Shown: one piece after another, positions 13,316 through 25,080 of the stretch | Position numbering within the stretch: position 1 is the stretch's first letter | Layout: each line of letters opens with the position of its first letter | Source of the DNA: Cenococcum geophilum 1.58 | Taxonomy: Eukaryota > Ascomycota > Dothideomycetes > Gloniales > Gloniaceae | DNA length: 64,000 nt | Direction of reading: 5' to 3' | Assembly: GCA_001692895.1 (NCBI GenBank) | Contig: KV748184.1 | Span: 2,232,001 to 2,296,000 of the forward strand | Notes under the pieces: generated by a model | The model's input: only the letters and a program-made list of their open reading frames with translations | What the model was told of the DNA's origin: nothing | The model's database searches: none | Position numbers and translations under genes: made by a program

Positions 13316-13446
13316 CGCATAACAGGGTAGGCGAAAATCTAATCTTATCTCGATACGATCGACGATCGACGATCAATACAATATCTCATATCGATCAAAG
13401 TATCGTGATATTCTCTTGGCATTCCCACAAAAATTTCTTTTATTAA

Positions 13447-13640
13447 GGGCACGTTCGGTTGCAAATCGCCTCCATATCATAATCTTTTCAATCCGTGCGC
13501 CTTTTAGTGTCGCCCGTTTTGTAATTAGTGGCGGCTACTACCGTGGCTCATTTGAATCTGTAATTGAGTTGATTGTTCGGTTGCAGCTCCAGAATGAAGC
13601 TCCATATTGAAGCTCCATATTTGACTTTGTGATTGACGTT
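13447..13640. repeat. Left subterminal repeats of the Harbinger element
   Basis: This contains several copies of the word CTCCATATT/CTCCATATC (about 13470, 13600 and 13612). They mirror a denser cluster near the right end, consistent with transposase-binding subterminal sites. Confidence 0.6.
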
Positions 13641-13709
13641 GGTGAGCCATTTGAATGAGCCCCCCTCTGCCACCAGGCTTCTATCACGACTCCCTACCTT
13701 AGTGTAGTA

Positions 13710-14840
13710 ATGGAGCCTCCTCCTCGGCCAACGCCCTCTCTGCGATTGACGTTTCCTACATCTTTACCCACCTCTCGTATAAGCCGTAGTAGAGTTACCG
13801 CAACGCCCGCGACGCCCGTAGGGCTTAGGAATGCGCGTTTAAAATGGACAGATGAGATGGAGGAGGCAATGTTAGAAGGCCTCCTCAAGGCCGTTTGGAA
13901 AGAATATCGCGCAGATAGCTCCTACAAAGCTAACGGCTGAAAGATTGCCCTTAATTGTACGCTTGCTGTTACCTAGTAGCGTATTACTATTAAGCAAATT
14001 AAGAGCAAGCACAATAACTATAAGAAGGATTAGAAGCTGTGGAAGAACCTCTATGGCCTCTCTAGCTAGGGGTAGGACGAAGATAAAGGCGTACCTGTTG
14101 CCAGTAAGGAAGTTATAGAGGCCTACTTTGAAGCTAATCCTGCCGCTAAGAAGTTTTGTAATACGCCGCCTGCCTTCCTAAACCTACTGCAGGAGCTATT
14201 TAACGGAATTCTAGTAATAGGCAATTATGCAAGGTTAATTAATGAGGCAATTGAGAGCTGTATAGACCCCGAACTTCTCTTAGCAGTGGCCTCGTAGGCG
14301 TTAGGTTTGGTAGATAAGGAAGATAGGGATGAGGACGAGGACGAGGAGGAAGTAGATGAGGCCTTTAAGTTAGAGTTAGCTCTTAGCTCTATTAAACGCA
14401 GTTAATTAAGCTTACCTTTAGCTAAGCGCCCTAGTCCTTCTAGATCTTCCTTAACGCTAAGTTAACCTTCTTTACTAGCTATATAAAAGCGGGCTATTAA
14501 GTAAGCTACTAAAGCTACCAAATCTAATACAAAGCGCTAGTAAGGAAGACGGTGAGTTATAAAGGCCCTAAAGGAGACGGTAGAGAAGGTAATAAGAGAG
14601 ATAAGGGCTATAAGAGAGCTGATGGCCCAGAAGTCTCCTTAAGAGAAGGCCTCAGTAGAGTTTATCCATAAATTTAGTCACCTAGATCCTGTAGAGCAAC
14701 TGGCTGTTTTATAAGCTTTTAAGACGGAGTCTACTACTAGGTTATTTCTTATAACAGCTGGAGTTATAGAGCTTCGGCAAAGCTTAATTAACGATATTTT
14801 AGCTAGCAGGAAGGAGGATGCGTAGGAGAGTAAGCTTTAG
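13710..14840 (+). pseudogene. Harbinger ORF1: SANT/Myb-like DNA-binding protein, dead
   Basis: From ATG 13710 a Pro/Arg/Thr-rich N-terminus precedes a SANT/Myb-like segment (WTDEMEEAMLEGLLKAVW, near 13845-13898). After that come KSKHNNYKKDWKLW-like and VIEAYFEANPAAKKF segments typical of the Myb/SANT domain used by fungal transposons and their relatives. An acidic Asp/Glu stretch follows near 14325-14355. The frame is broken by TGA at 13938-13940 where the domain expects Trp, then by several TAG/TAA at presumed Gln/Trp codons, which is RIP damage. In this superfamily the ORF1 product cooperates with the transposase in DNA binding or nuclear import; that role is family knowledge. Confidence 0.75.
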
Positions 14841-15125
14841 GTAAGATCTAAGCTTAAATATAGTAAGATTTTAGGTGAGATCTAAGTCGCTCTTTAAAGC
14901 CTTATTACTATATAGGCAATCAGAGAGCAATATATAAAGGGAAACTATATAGATTTATATAGTAAATACACCCAAATCTGCTATATATTCTCAATTAATT
15001 GGCCTACTAATTGCCTTATAGTAACTTTACTCTATAAGCTCCGCAATCTTATTACGTCTTTAGTTTATAACTATATCGCTTTCTACCTCTATAAGTCTTA
15101 CATCTTCCTTATCTATAACCTTATT

Positions 15126-16042
15126 CTACGCCTCTAAAAAGTAACCTAAATTATCTGGATTACTTATATTTATAAAGTTATATACCGCAGTTAAAGCGTA
15201 TACTACATCTACCTGCGTACTTAAAGGGAGATTATGCCTACTGGCCTCAAAGTACCGGAAACGATTCTTAAAAATGCCTATAATACGCTCTACTATATTC
15301 CTTAGAGCCGCGTATTAAAGATTAAAGAGCTCCTTTGCGTTCTATGGCCTTATATTTGCCTACGCCTACTTATAAAGATAATATCGTACACCGTGGTAGG
15401 GAGTTAAAGTTATAGGCGTGTTAGAGTACCCAGTATCTGTAACGTAGTATCTACCAGGTAAGGCTTTAAATCCTTTAGCTTTTGCTAAATTAAGGACTCT
15501 AGAGTCGTAAGCAGAGCCTTTCTAACCAGCTAGAATATATAGGAAGTTTATCTAGAAATTAACAGCTATAAGGATATTCTGCAATAATCCTCCCTTCCTT
15601 CCACACTATAGAGCTTATCTTATATACCCGCCTTTTATAAAGACTGGTAGATAAGTACCATTAAGAGCTCCAATATAATCAGCAAAAAAAGGATATTATT
15701 TAGGGTTATCAGCAATCTCTTCTGGAGTAAAGTTCTGAGGAAGCCGAACGACTTCCTTATGTAGTTTTAGAAGGCTAGGAAGGACTTTATATATAGCTCT
15801 AAGGCAGTAAATTAGTACTAGAAGTTTAGCTAGCAGGTAAATACCTACTAGTGGATTGTTGTAGATGAGTATTAAGTTACCTTACTCAGTAATCTATATG
15901 TCGAATTATTGCTAAATATTATTAGGAATATTATCAGCTTCTCAGCCGCTGATAAAAGCTTTATGTCCTTTAAGTCGCTATATAGTTATAACCAATTAAG
16001 AAGCTTCCTAAACACCTCGGGTCTTATACGAGTTATACTCAT
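15126..16042 (-). pseudogene. Harbinger DDE transposase, RIP-inactivated
   Basis: Read leftward from ATG 16042 the frame gives MSITRIRPEVFRKLLNWL, then a helix-turn-helix-like segment, DYIGALNGTYLP (first catalytic Asp region, aligned with the family's D-x-IGA-x-DGTH), a GRYYVTDTGYS block (second Asp), and NTPITLTPYHGVRYYL. It ends with NIVERIIGIFKNRFRYF, containing the Glu region. These are in the order expected for HARBI1/DDE_Tnp_4 proteins. Many in-frame TAG/TAA stops and at least one frameshift, about a third of the way in, inactivate it. The expected DGTH is DGTH-like only (NGTY). Confidence 0.85.
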
Positions 16043-16259
16043 AAGTCGTTGCTTATGGCCGTAGAGCAATTACGTCGTCCACCTTGTTCCTCGCCACATA
16101 TTAGTATGCCGAGTACGAGCGCCCCCCGGAAACAAGCTCATTGTAATCACGAAGGTTAATATAATGATATTATATAAGGCTTACAAATGCGACTGCAGTA
16201 TCGCGATTGGGGCGTGTGGAGGCGCCATATGCGTTGCTTTAGCGCGTATGCGAGGGCTC

Positions 16260-16503
16260 CAGATTAAATATAGAATATGGAACAGGAGCTCGAAGCTCCA
16301 TATTAAAACGGTGCCAAGAACCTCATTACAACTACTGTATGTGGTATAGCTTGCAAATTTGACGCGCTTGCCGATATGGAGGAGCTCCATATTCAAAAGT
16401 CGTTAGATTTACCGAACAACACCCTCATATTCATATTTGAGCTCCATTTCCGTTACAATATGGAGCCTCCATATTGAATATGGAGGTGCAACCGAACATG
16501 CCC
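16260..16503. repeat. Right subterminal repeats of the Harbinger element
   Basis: Several GCTCCATATT words occur in both orientations (about 16290, 16385 and 16450-16485), next to the right terminal repeat. Overlapping ORFs of 61 and 71 codons on opposite strands here are accidental. Confidence 0.6.
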
Positions 16504-16525
16504 TAAATTTACTACCTTTCTACTA

Positions 16526-16765
16526 ACGTAGGTGATAGGGTTATGACGGCGATAGGGTTATGATGGTTGGCTACTACCGCCTTCCTGATGTAGATGGAAC
16601 ACCAAAATACTGCTAAAAGGCCTTAGAAGTGGCCGTTGGGTCGTGCACGATATGATGGTGTGCACGACCCAACGGCCACTTCTAAGGCCTTTTGGTAGTA
16701 TTTTGGTGTTCCATCTACATCAGGAAGGCGGTAGTAGCCGACCGTTATAACCCTATCACCTACGT
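16526..16765. mobile_element. Palindromic TA-flanked MITE (foldback)
   Basis: A 240-bp nearly perfect palindrome. Arms of about 115 bp (ACGTAGGTGATAGGGTTA... inward) surround a loop of about 10 bp near 16645. It is flanked by TA at 16524-16525 and 16766-16767, as for Tc1/mariner-type MITEs. Arm differences are few and it retains many CpA/TpG dinucleotides, so it looks recent compared with its surroundings. It lies just upstream of the outer hAT transposase ATG. Confidence 0.8.
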
Positions 16766-16783
16766 TACAATATTATACGAAAC

Positions 16784-17362
16784 ATGGCTTCAGAAGCGGA
16801 TTTATCTCTTCTTGAAAATACTCCTAGCTTAATTAAGAGCTCTAGCATATAATAGGCTTAGCTTTAATCTCTAGTCTATAAATTTACTTGCCTACTATAC
16901 AAGAACGAGCTAATATATAATAAAAAGAAACAAAGGCTTATATACTGCAATTAGTGCGAAAGCTACTTAGTACTATTAACTATAAATATAAAAGAACACC
17001 TTGCTAAAGACTACGTAATCTTTATTAACTTAAAACAGCCTTATATAAAGAAGCAAGCATTTAAAAAGCTTAAGGAACTTTAAGTATAAATAGTATTAGA
17101 ATTTAGGACAGACGAAGTTAATTCTATAATTCTTACGAAGGTTTTAAATAAGGAAGTTATCTAGTAGGCTCTTATTAACCTAGTTATTATATAAAACCTT
17201 CTATTTTAGATTATAGAGTGGGAAGAGTTCTATATCTTCTATTAGGCTCTTAACCTAAAGTTATTTAATTTAATAACAACAATATATACAGAAATTTCTT
17301 AGATAATTACCTATTTCTTTTAGTTACAGAAAGATATTATACAAAAACGAGTTTAATTAGCA
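16784..17362 (+). pseudogene. Outer hAT transposase, segment 1 (BED finger)
   Basis: From ATG 16784 (MASEADLSLLENTPSL) the frame reaches a BED-type zinc finger: a Cys near 16880, then YCN-x-CESY and an H-x-(A)KD(Y/H)V end around 16945-17010. The segment ends at the second hAT's target duplication (17355-17362). Gln and Trp codons are converted to stops. Confidence 0.75.
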
Positions 17363-20300
17363 GCAGTGTGTCTAATAGCTAGTGACGCTGGCAGCGTAGC
17401 TGCCAAGAAGCTGATAACGTAAGCAGTCAGCTAGCAGTCAGTCTGCGTATAGGGTAGTTACAGTCAGTCAACAGTCAGTTGGTGATAAAACTACAGCGAG
17501 CTAACAGCTCGCTGCCTTGGTGGTAAGGAAAGGAGGATTTAGTGGTGTTTTGAAGCTTTTAGCAGAATTTAGATCTTCGGCTAAGATCTAGTTGGCTAAC
17601 CCTTGGGAATCTCTTGCTTAGCTATAGTAAATAAGCATTTTTCCTAATATCTCTACTACGCGTGTAAACCTATTCCCCAATATTAAACCGAACCTTTTTA
17701 TTACCTATATATAATGTAAAGTACATTACATTTTACGCCCTGGCAAGGTAGCAGAGCTTCTTCCTCTGCTTCTTTCTCTGCTTCTTTTTCTACCTCTTTT
17801 TTATTAACTTCATCTACGCGTCCTTTAGTACCGCGTAGGCCTTATAGATTAACTGCTTCTTCCCCTCTTCTAACCGATAATGATACTAAATTGGGCGATT
17901 AAGATGATTTTATATCGCAAGAGCCACCTCTAGCTAATTAGAACTACGGCTGTATCTTTCCTATTAATTAGGATAATTTCTACTTAATATTATATGGCAA
18001 GCTTACTAGTAAATATGGATACTAAGTTATTAATAAGCGGTTACTATTAAGCAATGCCTCTATATTACTAATATGGAAGCATAGAGCAGATATTTTTTAG
18101 GACGGTCCTTTAGGCAAAAAGAGGCTTTAGCTATATAAGCTCTGCTATCTGGCTTAAAGACCAGGTGCTTTGCTTATAATAAACGGCAATGACCATATTA
18201 GCGGCCATTTAAAATTAAAGCATAGCCTTATTATTAACTTAAAAAGCTATAGTGGTAGTATATAACTATTAGCCGAAGCTTCTACTCTAGCTACTGGCTA
18301 TAAACGCCAGCCGTTTTAGGCAGCTGGCTATGCTTAAGCCTATATTAATTGGATAATTTTATAGGATATTACCTTTTATTAAGCTATAAGTCCTTATACG
18401 CGCGCTCTGCTAACATTTGACTATCTTTAGATTTAGGAGTGTCTCTTAAAGGCGCCTATATCCTTAAGCAATTAGATTAAGGCCGCATTTAAACGGCGAC
18501 GCGTTAGTATTAAAGATATCCTCCTTACCGCACTTAGTAAAATTAACCTTAGCTATAATATCTGGACATCTATAAACGGAATGTCGCTACTTAGTATAGT
18601 AGCTCATTTCATTGATAAAGACGGCAGGCTTTAATTAGTGCTTTTAGGCCTTCTACGACTGCGAGGATCATATACTGCTGAGAATGTAGCAACGGCTTTA
18701 GTAACGGTAATTTAAAAGTATTAAATTAATTATAAGCTCGGCTCCTTAATAACCGATAACGCTAGTAATAATAATAAGCTCTATAGCTACCTTTTACAAA
18801 GCCTCTTAGTGCCTAAAAAGGAACGGCTTCGGTGCGTTGGCTATATTATTAACCTTATTGTTAAGGCTTTACTATACGGCAAAGGCGTAAGCAAGCTTAA
18901 ACGCTTACTAATTAATGTAAGCAATTAAGCTAAATTTAACCTTATGTGGGAGAAAGGCTTTATAGGTAAGATCTATAATATCGTTAAATATATTATACGA
19001 TTAACAGGACGCCGTAAGGACTTTGTTGAGAATTAGGCTAAAGCATGCATTAAGGACGATCTTTTTAATTAAGCAGAGCTTCTGCTTATCAAGGACGGAG
19101 GTTTTTAATGGAATTCGACCTACTTTATGCTCCGCCGTGCATTATTTCTTCGCAAGGCAATTAACAAATATCTACTGGCTTAGAGGAAGCCCGCTAATGA
19201 TAGCTATGATCTATCTTAGGACGCGCTTACTAATAAAGATTGGTAGTAGGTAGAGCAGCTTATTAAGATCCTAAAGCCTTTTATATTAGCTACTAAGCGT
19301 ATAAAAGGCAACGCCAACAGTCCTAGTGTTAAAGGCTTATATAGCGCTTTATAGGAGTTAATTACTAATATAGAGCTCCTCTATTAAATCCTCCAGCGAA
19401 CTTAGTAGAGCCTTAAGAATAAATATAACTCCTTCCTTAAATCTGGCGTTAATATGGCTATTAAAAAAATTAATAAATATTTCGATAAAATGAAGGCCGA
19501 GAGCCCTTACTATTTTGCCGTAGTAATCCTTTATCCATCTCTTAAACGCGCCTACTTTCGCGATAAGTGGAAACGGTGGCCCTAATGGTGGAAACACGCC
19601 GAGCGGTGTATGGAGACTCTATTTAATGAATATATTAATAAGCAAGTAGATAAGGAAGATAAGGAACTAGTTAAGCTATAATGTAGAAAGGTTCCTTATA
19701 AATCTAACGACGATTTAGCTGATAAATATGCACAGTCCTTAGTTGTAGACGAGAGCCTTACTTCCTTAAAGCGCAATCAAAAGCGTATTAAGCTCGCCAG
19801 TAAGCTTAACCGCTACTACAACGCAGGCCTTAAGTTCATTAAGATTAGTTCCAACGACGGCTATAAGCGGAATGACGTCGTTCCTGATCCTCTTAACTAG
19901 TGGCTTAAAATCGGTTAAATCCTTTATCTAATACTTACTAAGATCGCTCTTAATATGTTCTTAATACTAGTAATAAGCTCTATATGCGAACGAGCCTTTA
20001 GTTAAGCTAAAAAGATTATCACTAATAAGCGTAATTAACTATTGGCCGACACGATTAAAGCAGATTAATGTCAGAAGTAGTAGTTAATTAAGGGCCTTTT
20101 ATTAAGCAGTTTAATTGACTATATTAACTCTAATAGAGCTTTAACTACACCCTAGCTAACGAGCTTAAATATTAATTTTACTGGCTATAAGCTAGCTTAG
20201 TAAGATATATTTAATAGAGCTTTATATTTAATTAAATCTAACATAAAAATAGAGCCTCTGAAGCCCTTACTGCCGCTTTCTTTTTTTACCACTAACGTTA

Positions 20301-20585
20301 CTACCGACTTGAATACTTGCGGAGGATATATTTGGACACTATTGGATGAATTAAGGTTAATTTTTGATCGGGCAATGTCAATATTTGTATATAGAGAGGT
20401 GCTGCTAAAAATCCGCAATGAAATACCACAAACTTTATACAAATTGCCTAATTCGGATAGCGAGCTGATAGCGTGACAGTCAGCGTACCTGATTTTGACA
20501 CAGCGGATAGCAAGCGATCCACTTGGCTGCAGTCGTTAGCGATAAGGCCTCAAAGCTCGCTGTCCGCTGACTGTTGGACACACTG
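17363..20585 (+). mobile_element. Second hAT transposon nested in the first
   Basis: Ends read (G)CAGTGTGTCTAA and, inverted, CAGTGTGTCCAA, with the 8-bp duplication AATTAGCA on both sides (17355-17362 and 20586-20593). Length is about 3.2 kb. Subterminal regions carry repeated CAGTCAG words (about 17424-17480 and 20478-20575). The interruption splits the outer hAT frame cleanly; the outer frame resumes at 20594. Confidence 0.87.
17700..20120 (+). pseudogene. Inner hAT transposase, RIP-inactivated
   Basis: Plus-strand protein tracts in family order: a Ser-rich N-terminus near 17755-17850; a central region with TSINGMSLLSIVAHF (about 18570-18615), preceding an ITDNASNNNK-type block; WNSTYFMLRRALFLRKAI near 19110-19165; and a C-terminal dimerisation region with SICERAFS at about 19980-20005 and KKIITNKRN just after, the hAT signature. 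Numerous TAA/TAG stops occur at presumed Gln/Trp positions. The exact start is uncertain. Confidence 0.78.
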
Positions 20586-20593
20586 AATTAGCA

Positions 20594-21293
20594 TTAATAA
20601 GTATTTATCTTTCTATTAATATCTAGACGTCTCTAAATAACTACCTTCTTCTCGCAGTCTGCGCCCACTTTATTAATAGCTAGGAAAACCGGATAAAAGC
20701 TCTTCTTACCCTTTATATAGTACCTAGTTATAATAGAGCTAAATAATAAAATACTTTTCTTTTAGTTTTAGAGGAGTATGGGATTATATAAAAGCTTAGA
20801 GCTATTATTATAGATAATTCTATAATAAATGATACTCTTTATTATACAATCTATAAGTATCTTACTAACAATAAGGATACTACCTAGGATCCTATTTAGC
20901 AACGTATCTGCTATTAGGGGTATACTAGTAATCTCGCCATCTAGGCCTTCCTCTTTAAAGATACTCTTAAACTTAAGGCTATTAAATTATATAAAAGGAA
21001 TAATATAAGTAGAAAGGAGCAAAGTTATAAGGAAGAGATTAAGTAGAAATAGGCTTTCTAAGTAATAGGCCTACTTAGTAAGCTTTATAATATTATAGTA
21101 TACTTTTATACCTTAGCAAGTTATATAAAGGAGTTTAAGATTTTAGTTAAAAGATAAGTTCCACTTAATAATTATATAAGGTAGAATAGCTAGTATTAAA
21201 TACTAAGCGTCTTACTTAAGCACGAGTTAGGAATTAATAACTATATTAAGAGCAACTTTAATACACTTAAGGAGGATTATATCTCGCTATAAG
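20594..21293 (+). pseudogene. Outer hAT transposase, segment 2
   Basis: This continues the outer hAT protein after the nested element. It has a VLEEYGI block, an IIDNSITNDTLYYTI block (family TDNA-x-NNDT) and LLSKLYNIIVYF. It ends at the Gypsy target duplication ATAAG (21289-21293), and the frame resumes at 46694. Stops are RIP-type. Confidence 0.75.
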
Positions 21294-21489
21294 TATTACG
21301 GACCTTATATTAGTAGTAGTGCGACTACTAAGGACAGATATAAATGGGTTAGTTAAGATAGTACGGGAGGCGCTAGAACCGATCGAGCTATAAGACAAGG
21401 GGTAGCTAAGTTACGTGGCCAGTTATATTATAAGTTTAAAACATAGGAATATAGGAACGTGGGAACGTGACGTACTAATATACTAACGT
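21294..21489 (+). repeat. Left LTR of host Gypsy, first part
   Basis: Matches 46266-46457 of the right LTR. It is interrupted at the target duplication AACGT (21485-21489). Confidence 0.85.
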
Positions 21490-21910
21490 TATTACGAACG
21501 CTTTAAGTACAATGTTATAACTACTTAGAGAGGAGTTGGAAGAAGCTAGTTAGTTAATATAAGCACGGTCTAAAATGGAACCCGTGGAACCATATAACAA
21601 GGAATGGTAAGCAGAGTCACGTGATATGATCTGTGTGATCTGTGTAATCTATAAGATCTATAATAGAGCGAATAGAGCAGACAGAGCAGACAGAGCAACG
21701 ACTTTCTTAGGAGTACGGCTATGTATTTAAGGACCCTTAGTCCCTACCTAGATAGTTCCTTCCTCGTAGTAATTCTTAGAATATAATTAGAGTTAATCTA
21801 TTAGGCAACCACTCTACCAGTTGTTATTACGTTATTAACTTACTTGCAATACCTATATACCTAGCCCATTAATAAGTCCACCGTAGTTCTTGCTACAAAA
21901 CTCCATTATA
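21490..21910 (+). repeat. Left LTR of nested Gypsy
   Basis: Starts TATTACGAACG (TGTTACGAACG in the right copy) and ends CTCCATTATA (CTCCGTTACA in the right copy). Length is identical to the right LTR. Confidence 0.9.
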
Positions 21911-21950
21911 CAATCACTACCACGGTTATAGTTTTAATAAGTCAAATAAT

Positions 21951-23250
21951 ATGCCACCAAAAGCAGCCACCACGACGCCATTAACGGCGGCAACTACGTT
22001 AAGATTAGGTAACGACACCAATATAGCAGATACTAATTTATAATAACCTGTAACGGTAGAACAGTTATAAATAATAGTTGACTAGTTAACGGGAGATAAT
22101 ATAGCACTTAAAAATAGAATTAATGGAATAGGAGCAGTAAAGGTTAAGTTACTATTAATTAAAAGATTCTTAGGAGAGAGATTAAAGCTTAAAGGATTTC
22201 TTATATAAATATACTTTAAGGTTACGCAAGAAGAAATAAAACTAGTAATAACTATAGATTAAGTAGCGTATGCAGGATTGTTCTTATTAGAAAGAGCACT
22301 TAAATGGTTTAAGCCTTACCTTATAGAGATATAAGTAAATAGAATAACAACAATAAACTAAGAAGTACGGTTTATATTCTTAAGTTAGGGAGGGTTTACA
22401 GAGCAACTTATATAAATGTTTAGAGATCTAGAGGCAACAACTATAGCGGAAAGGAAACTCTAAGACATTACGCAATAAACCTTAGTAATTAAGTATATAA
22501 CGTAGTTCCAAACGCTAGCAATATAAATTAAGTGGAATAATAAGGCGCTTATAGCATAGTATAAACAGGGACTTAAGGCTAAAGTCTAGGACGTAATTAT
22601 CCTAATAGAAGATGCGGATACCCTAAGGAAACTAATAGATTAAGCAATAAAGATTAATAATAGGATCTACTAAAGGGAACAGGCTAAGAAAGGCTAAAAT
22701 AGAGTTCTATAGTTATATAAAACGCAGAGTACGCAACAACCTAAGCTAAATTAGAAAATATAGTATGGCGTAGAGCTAATAGACCTAAGTAGTACTAAAG
22801 AAACCTATAAGAGATAGAGTAAGAAACTATAGAAACTTAGAGGTTAAGGATTAAGTAATTATAGGACTAAGGAGCATAGGCTAAACCAAGGATCTTAATA
22901 GTAGAAGATATTTAAGCGGACTCTATAATAAAAGCAATGGTTTAAAGATAGAGCTTATATAAATTGTAGAAAATAAGGTTATTTTACTAAAGACTATAAA
23001 AGTGGTTAGAGTTATTATGTAGTAAAGGGAACCAGACTAGTAGCGTGTGGCACGGATATATAGAGAGACAATAGTGCGCTGCGAGGAACAAAAGAGTGTT
23101 TAATTAGAAGTTTTGCGTTTTATTATAATAACGCATACTAAATTTATAAAGACGCTAAGTACGGTATAAGCTATTAGCCATAAGAGCTAGAGTTAAGGGG
23201 ATTTAAAAGAACTAAAGAGTTAGATAAAGAATAAGAACGACTTTATAAGC
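21951..23250 (+). pseudogene. Gag of nested Gypsy
   Basis: ATG 21951 opens MPPKAATTTPLTAATTLRLG. Next come a KRFLGERLKLKGFL segment, a capsid-like YITxFxTLAI region, and near 22970-23010 a degenerate zinc knuckle (C-R-K-x-G-Y-F-T-K-D). Stops replace Gln and Trp. An equivalent gag lies at 29770-31310 in the host Gypsy. Confidence 0.75.
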
Positions 23251-25080
23251 TAGATTAAGATATTACAGTAATATACGGATAATAATTAGTAATAATAATA
23301 ATGGAGTTAAAGTATTTATTAATTAATAGCAATAAGGACAGTAAAGAAACTAACTAGGGGTATTTAAACCTTAATAACGTAATAGAAGTAGAGACTGAGA
23401 CCGCCATAAAGTAAGGCTTAGTAATGGGTATTATAACACCGTTAGATCCGGTATCCATCGCTTTATAAGACGGAAGGAGTAATATCTAAAGACGATTAAG
23501 TAAGCAGATAACTACTAGTGCTAGCTTACCACTTAATAAAGGCAAAAGGCTAAAGGCTTAAGATTCTTAAGATAAGATAAGATAAGAGATAACTAAGATT
23601 CTTAAAATAAGATAAGGCATACTTAAGAACCTATAACAGATGAAAACCAGTAGGATAAAGTAATAGCTTAGTTTAGCAATATACAAATAAGCTTAGGACG
23701 AAGTTTCCTATAGGTATAAGACTTTTAAGACGAGATAAGTAAGATCTAGGACTCTTAAGATAAGATAAGGACACTAGTAAAGCCTAATTAGACTAAGGCT
23801 AGAGTGTAGCTTAAGAAAGAAGTAAGCTTAGGGTTAAAGAATCTAAGGGGTTAAGAATTCGGAGTATAAATAAAGACACCCGCAAGAAGGAAGTAAGAGA
23901 CTTCGCTATAGATTAGGGAATCTATAATACAAATAGTAGTTAAATTAGGAGACAGATATATAGACTTAAAAGACCTACTAGGCGAATATAGTGTTTAACC
24001 TAAAGATTAAAAAGTTAATATAGCGATTAAGAAGTAAGAGAACTTTAAGGATCTAATTATAAGACGTAAATAATAAGAAACTATAGACGAGTTTAGAGCA
24101 AGAATTATCGCATAGTAAGAAAAGAAACTAGATATAAAATCTAGTACACTAGGTTATATAAGGGACAGAGTACCTATATAAAGAATTACTAATAGGCTAA
24201 GAATAGGCACACTAAGAGCTAAGTGGCTTATTAAACTGGAAAATAAAGAGGATCTAGGAATTCCTACTAGGTTTAAAGAATAACACATAAAAGGCTGTTA
24301 TAACGCAGTAATAAGAAGATACTTCCTTACGGACAGACTGTATACACTTTAGTAGCTATACCAAAAGTGGTATAGGCAACGATATAATAATAAGTAGGAA
24401 GATTTCTATATATAGTTGGATGAAAAAGTTATCTAAGACCACCTAATTACGGAAAAAGCGATGAATTATATCAAGGGAGCCTTAATTATAATATTAAAGG
24501 ATCTAAAGGAATAATTAGAGGACTAGAGAAGCGAGAGGCGCGTCTTAGTACCTGCGAATAAGGTTATAACGTTTAGATTAGTGTAATAGAGGTTTAAACT
24601 TAAAGATAAAGACGAGTTAAGAGTTAACCCAAAGCACCTAGTATACTACACGCTATTATAGATTGTATGCGTAGACAATATATACGAGATGCATAAGAAT
24701 CCGAAGAAAAAGAACCGGAAATACCCTGTAAGGATATACTAGATAATAGATAAACAATAGTATAGGAATGCTAAGTATATACACGGCTAGTATTTAGTAG
24801 AAGTCCAAAAGGAAGGAAGTTTAATACTTTAACTAGGAAGATTCCTTATAGAAAAATGCTTAGATGGACGATAATAGTAGAAATGTCTAGAGAATACCTA
24901 TCTATAGTATATTAAAGATAAAAAGCGAACTAGGTATTAGCTAAAGAGTAAGCTAAATATAATAGGATTAAGTAGCTAATAGTTGGGAAAGGTAGAGGCC
25001 TATAGGACTAGAGGGAGCCAGTAGTAGAGCCTTAGACCCTTAAAGGAATTTAAGGATAACACCTAAACCTAAAAGTTAAT
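23251..25080 (+). pseudogene. Gag-to-protease linker region of nested Gypsy
   Basis: 1.8 kb between the zinc knuckle and the protease, also present in the host Gypsy (31310-32793 and 38725-38800). It contains an Arg/Glu-rich protein tract with KNPKKKNRKYPVRI (about 24690-24735). I do not recognise a domain. Such a long linker is unusual for a compact Gypsy pol. Confidence 0.5.

Larger units (their letters stand above)
13447..16503. mobile_element. PIF/Harbinger DNA transposon, RIP-inactivated
   Basis: The terminal inverted repeat begins GGGCACGTTCGGTTGCA (13447) and is matched at the right by the inverse of GGGCATGTTCGGTTGCA, ending at 16503. A 3-bp TAA target duplication flanks it at 13444-13446 and 16504-16506. 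The element is 3057 bp. It carries two divergently placed genes, a SANT/Myb-like ORF on the plus strand and a DDE transposase on the minus strand, the usual two-gene layout of the superfamily. Its host is the left leader of the 35-kb hAT element. Confidence 0.88.

Noticed and set aside
16164-16396. Overlapping 61- and 71-codon ORFs
   Set aside because: They lie in Harbinger subterminal repeats; both strands open by chance.
20197-20442. 81-codon minus-strand ORF
   Set aside because: It lies in the right non-coding part of the inner hAT, antisense to the transposase direction, with no recognisable feature.
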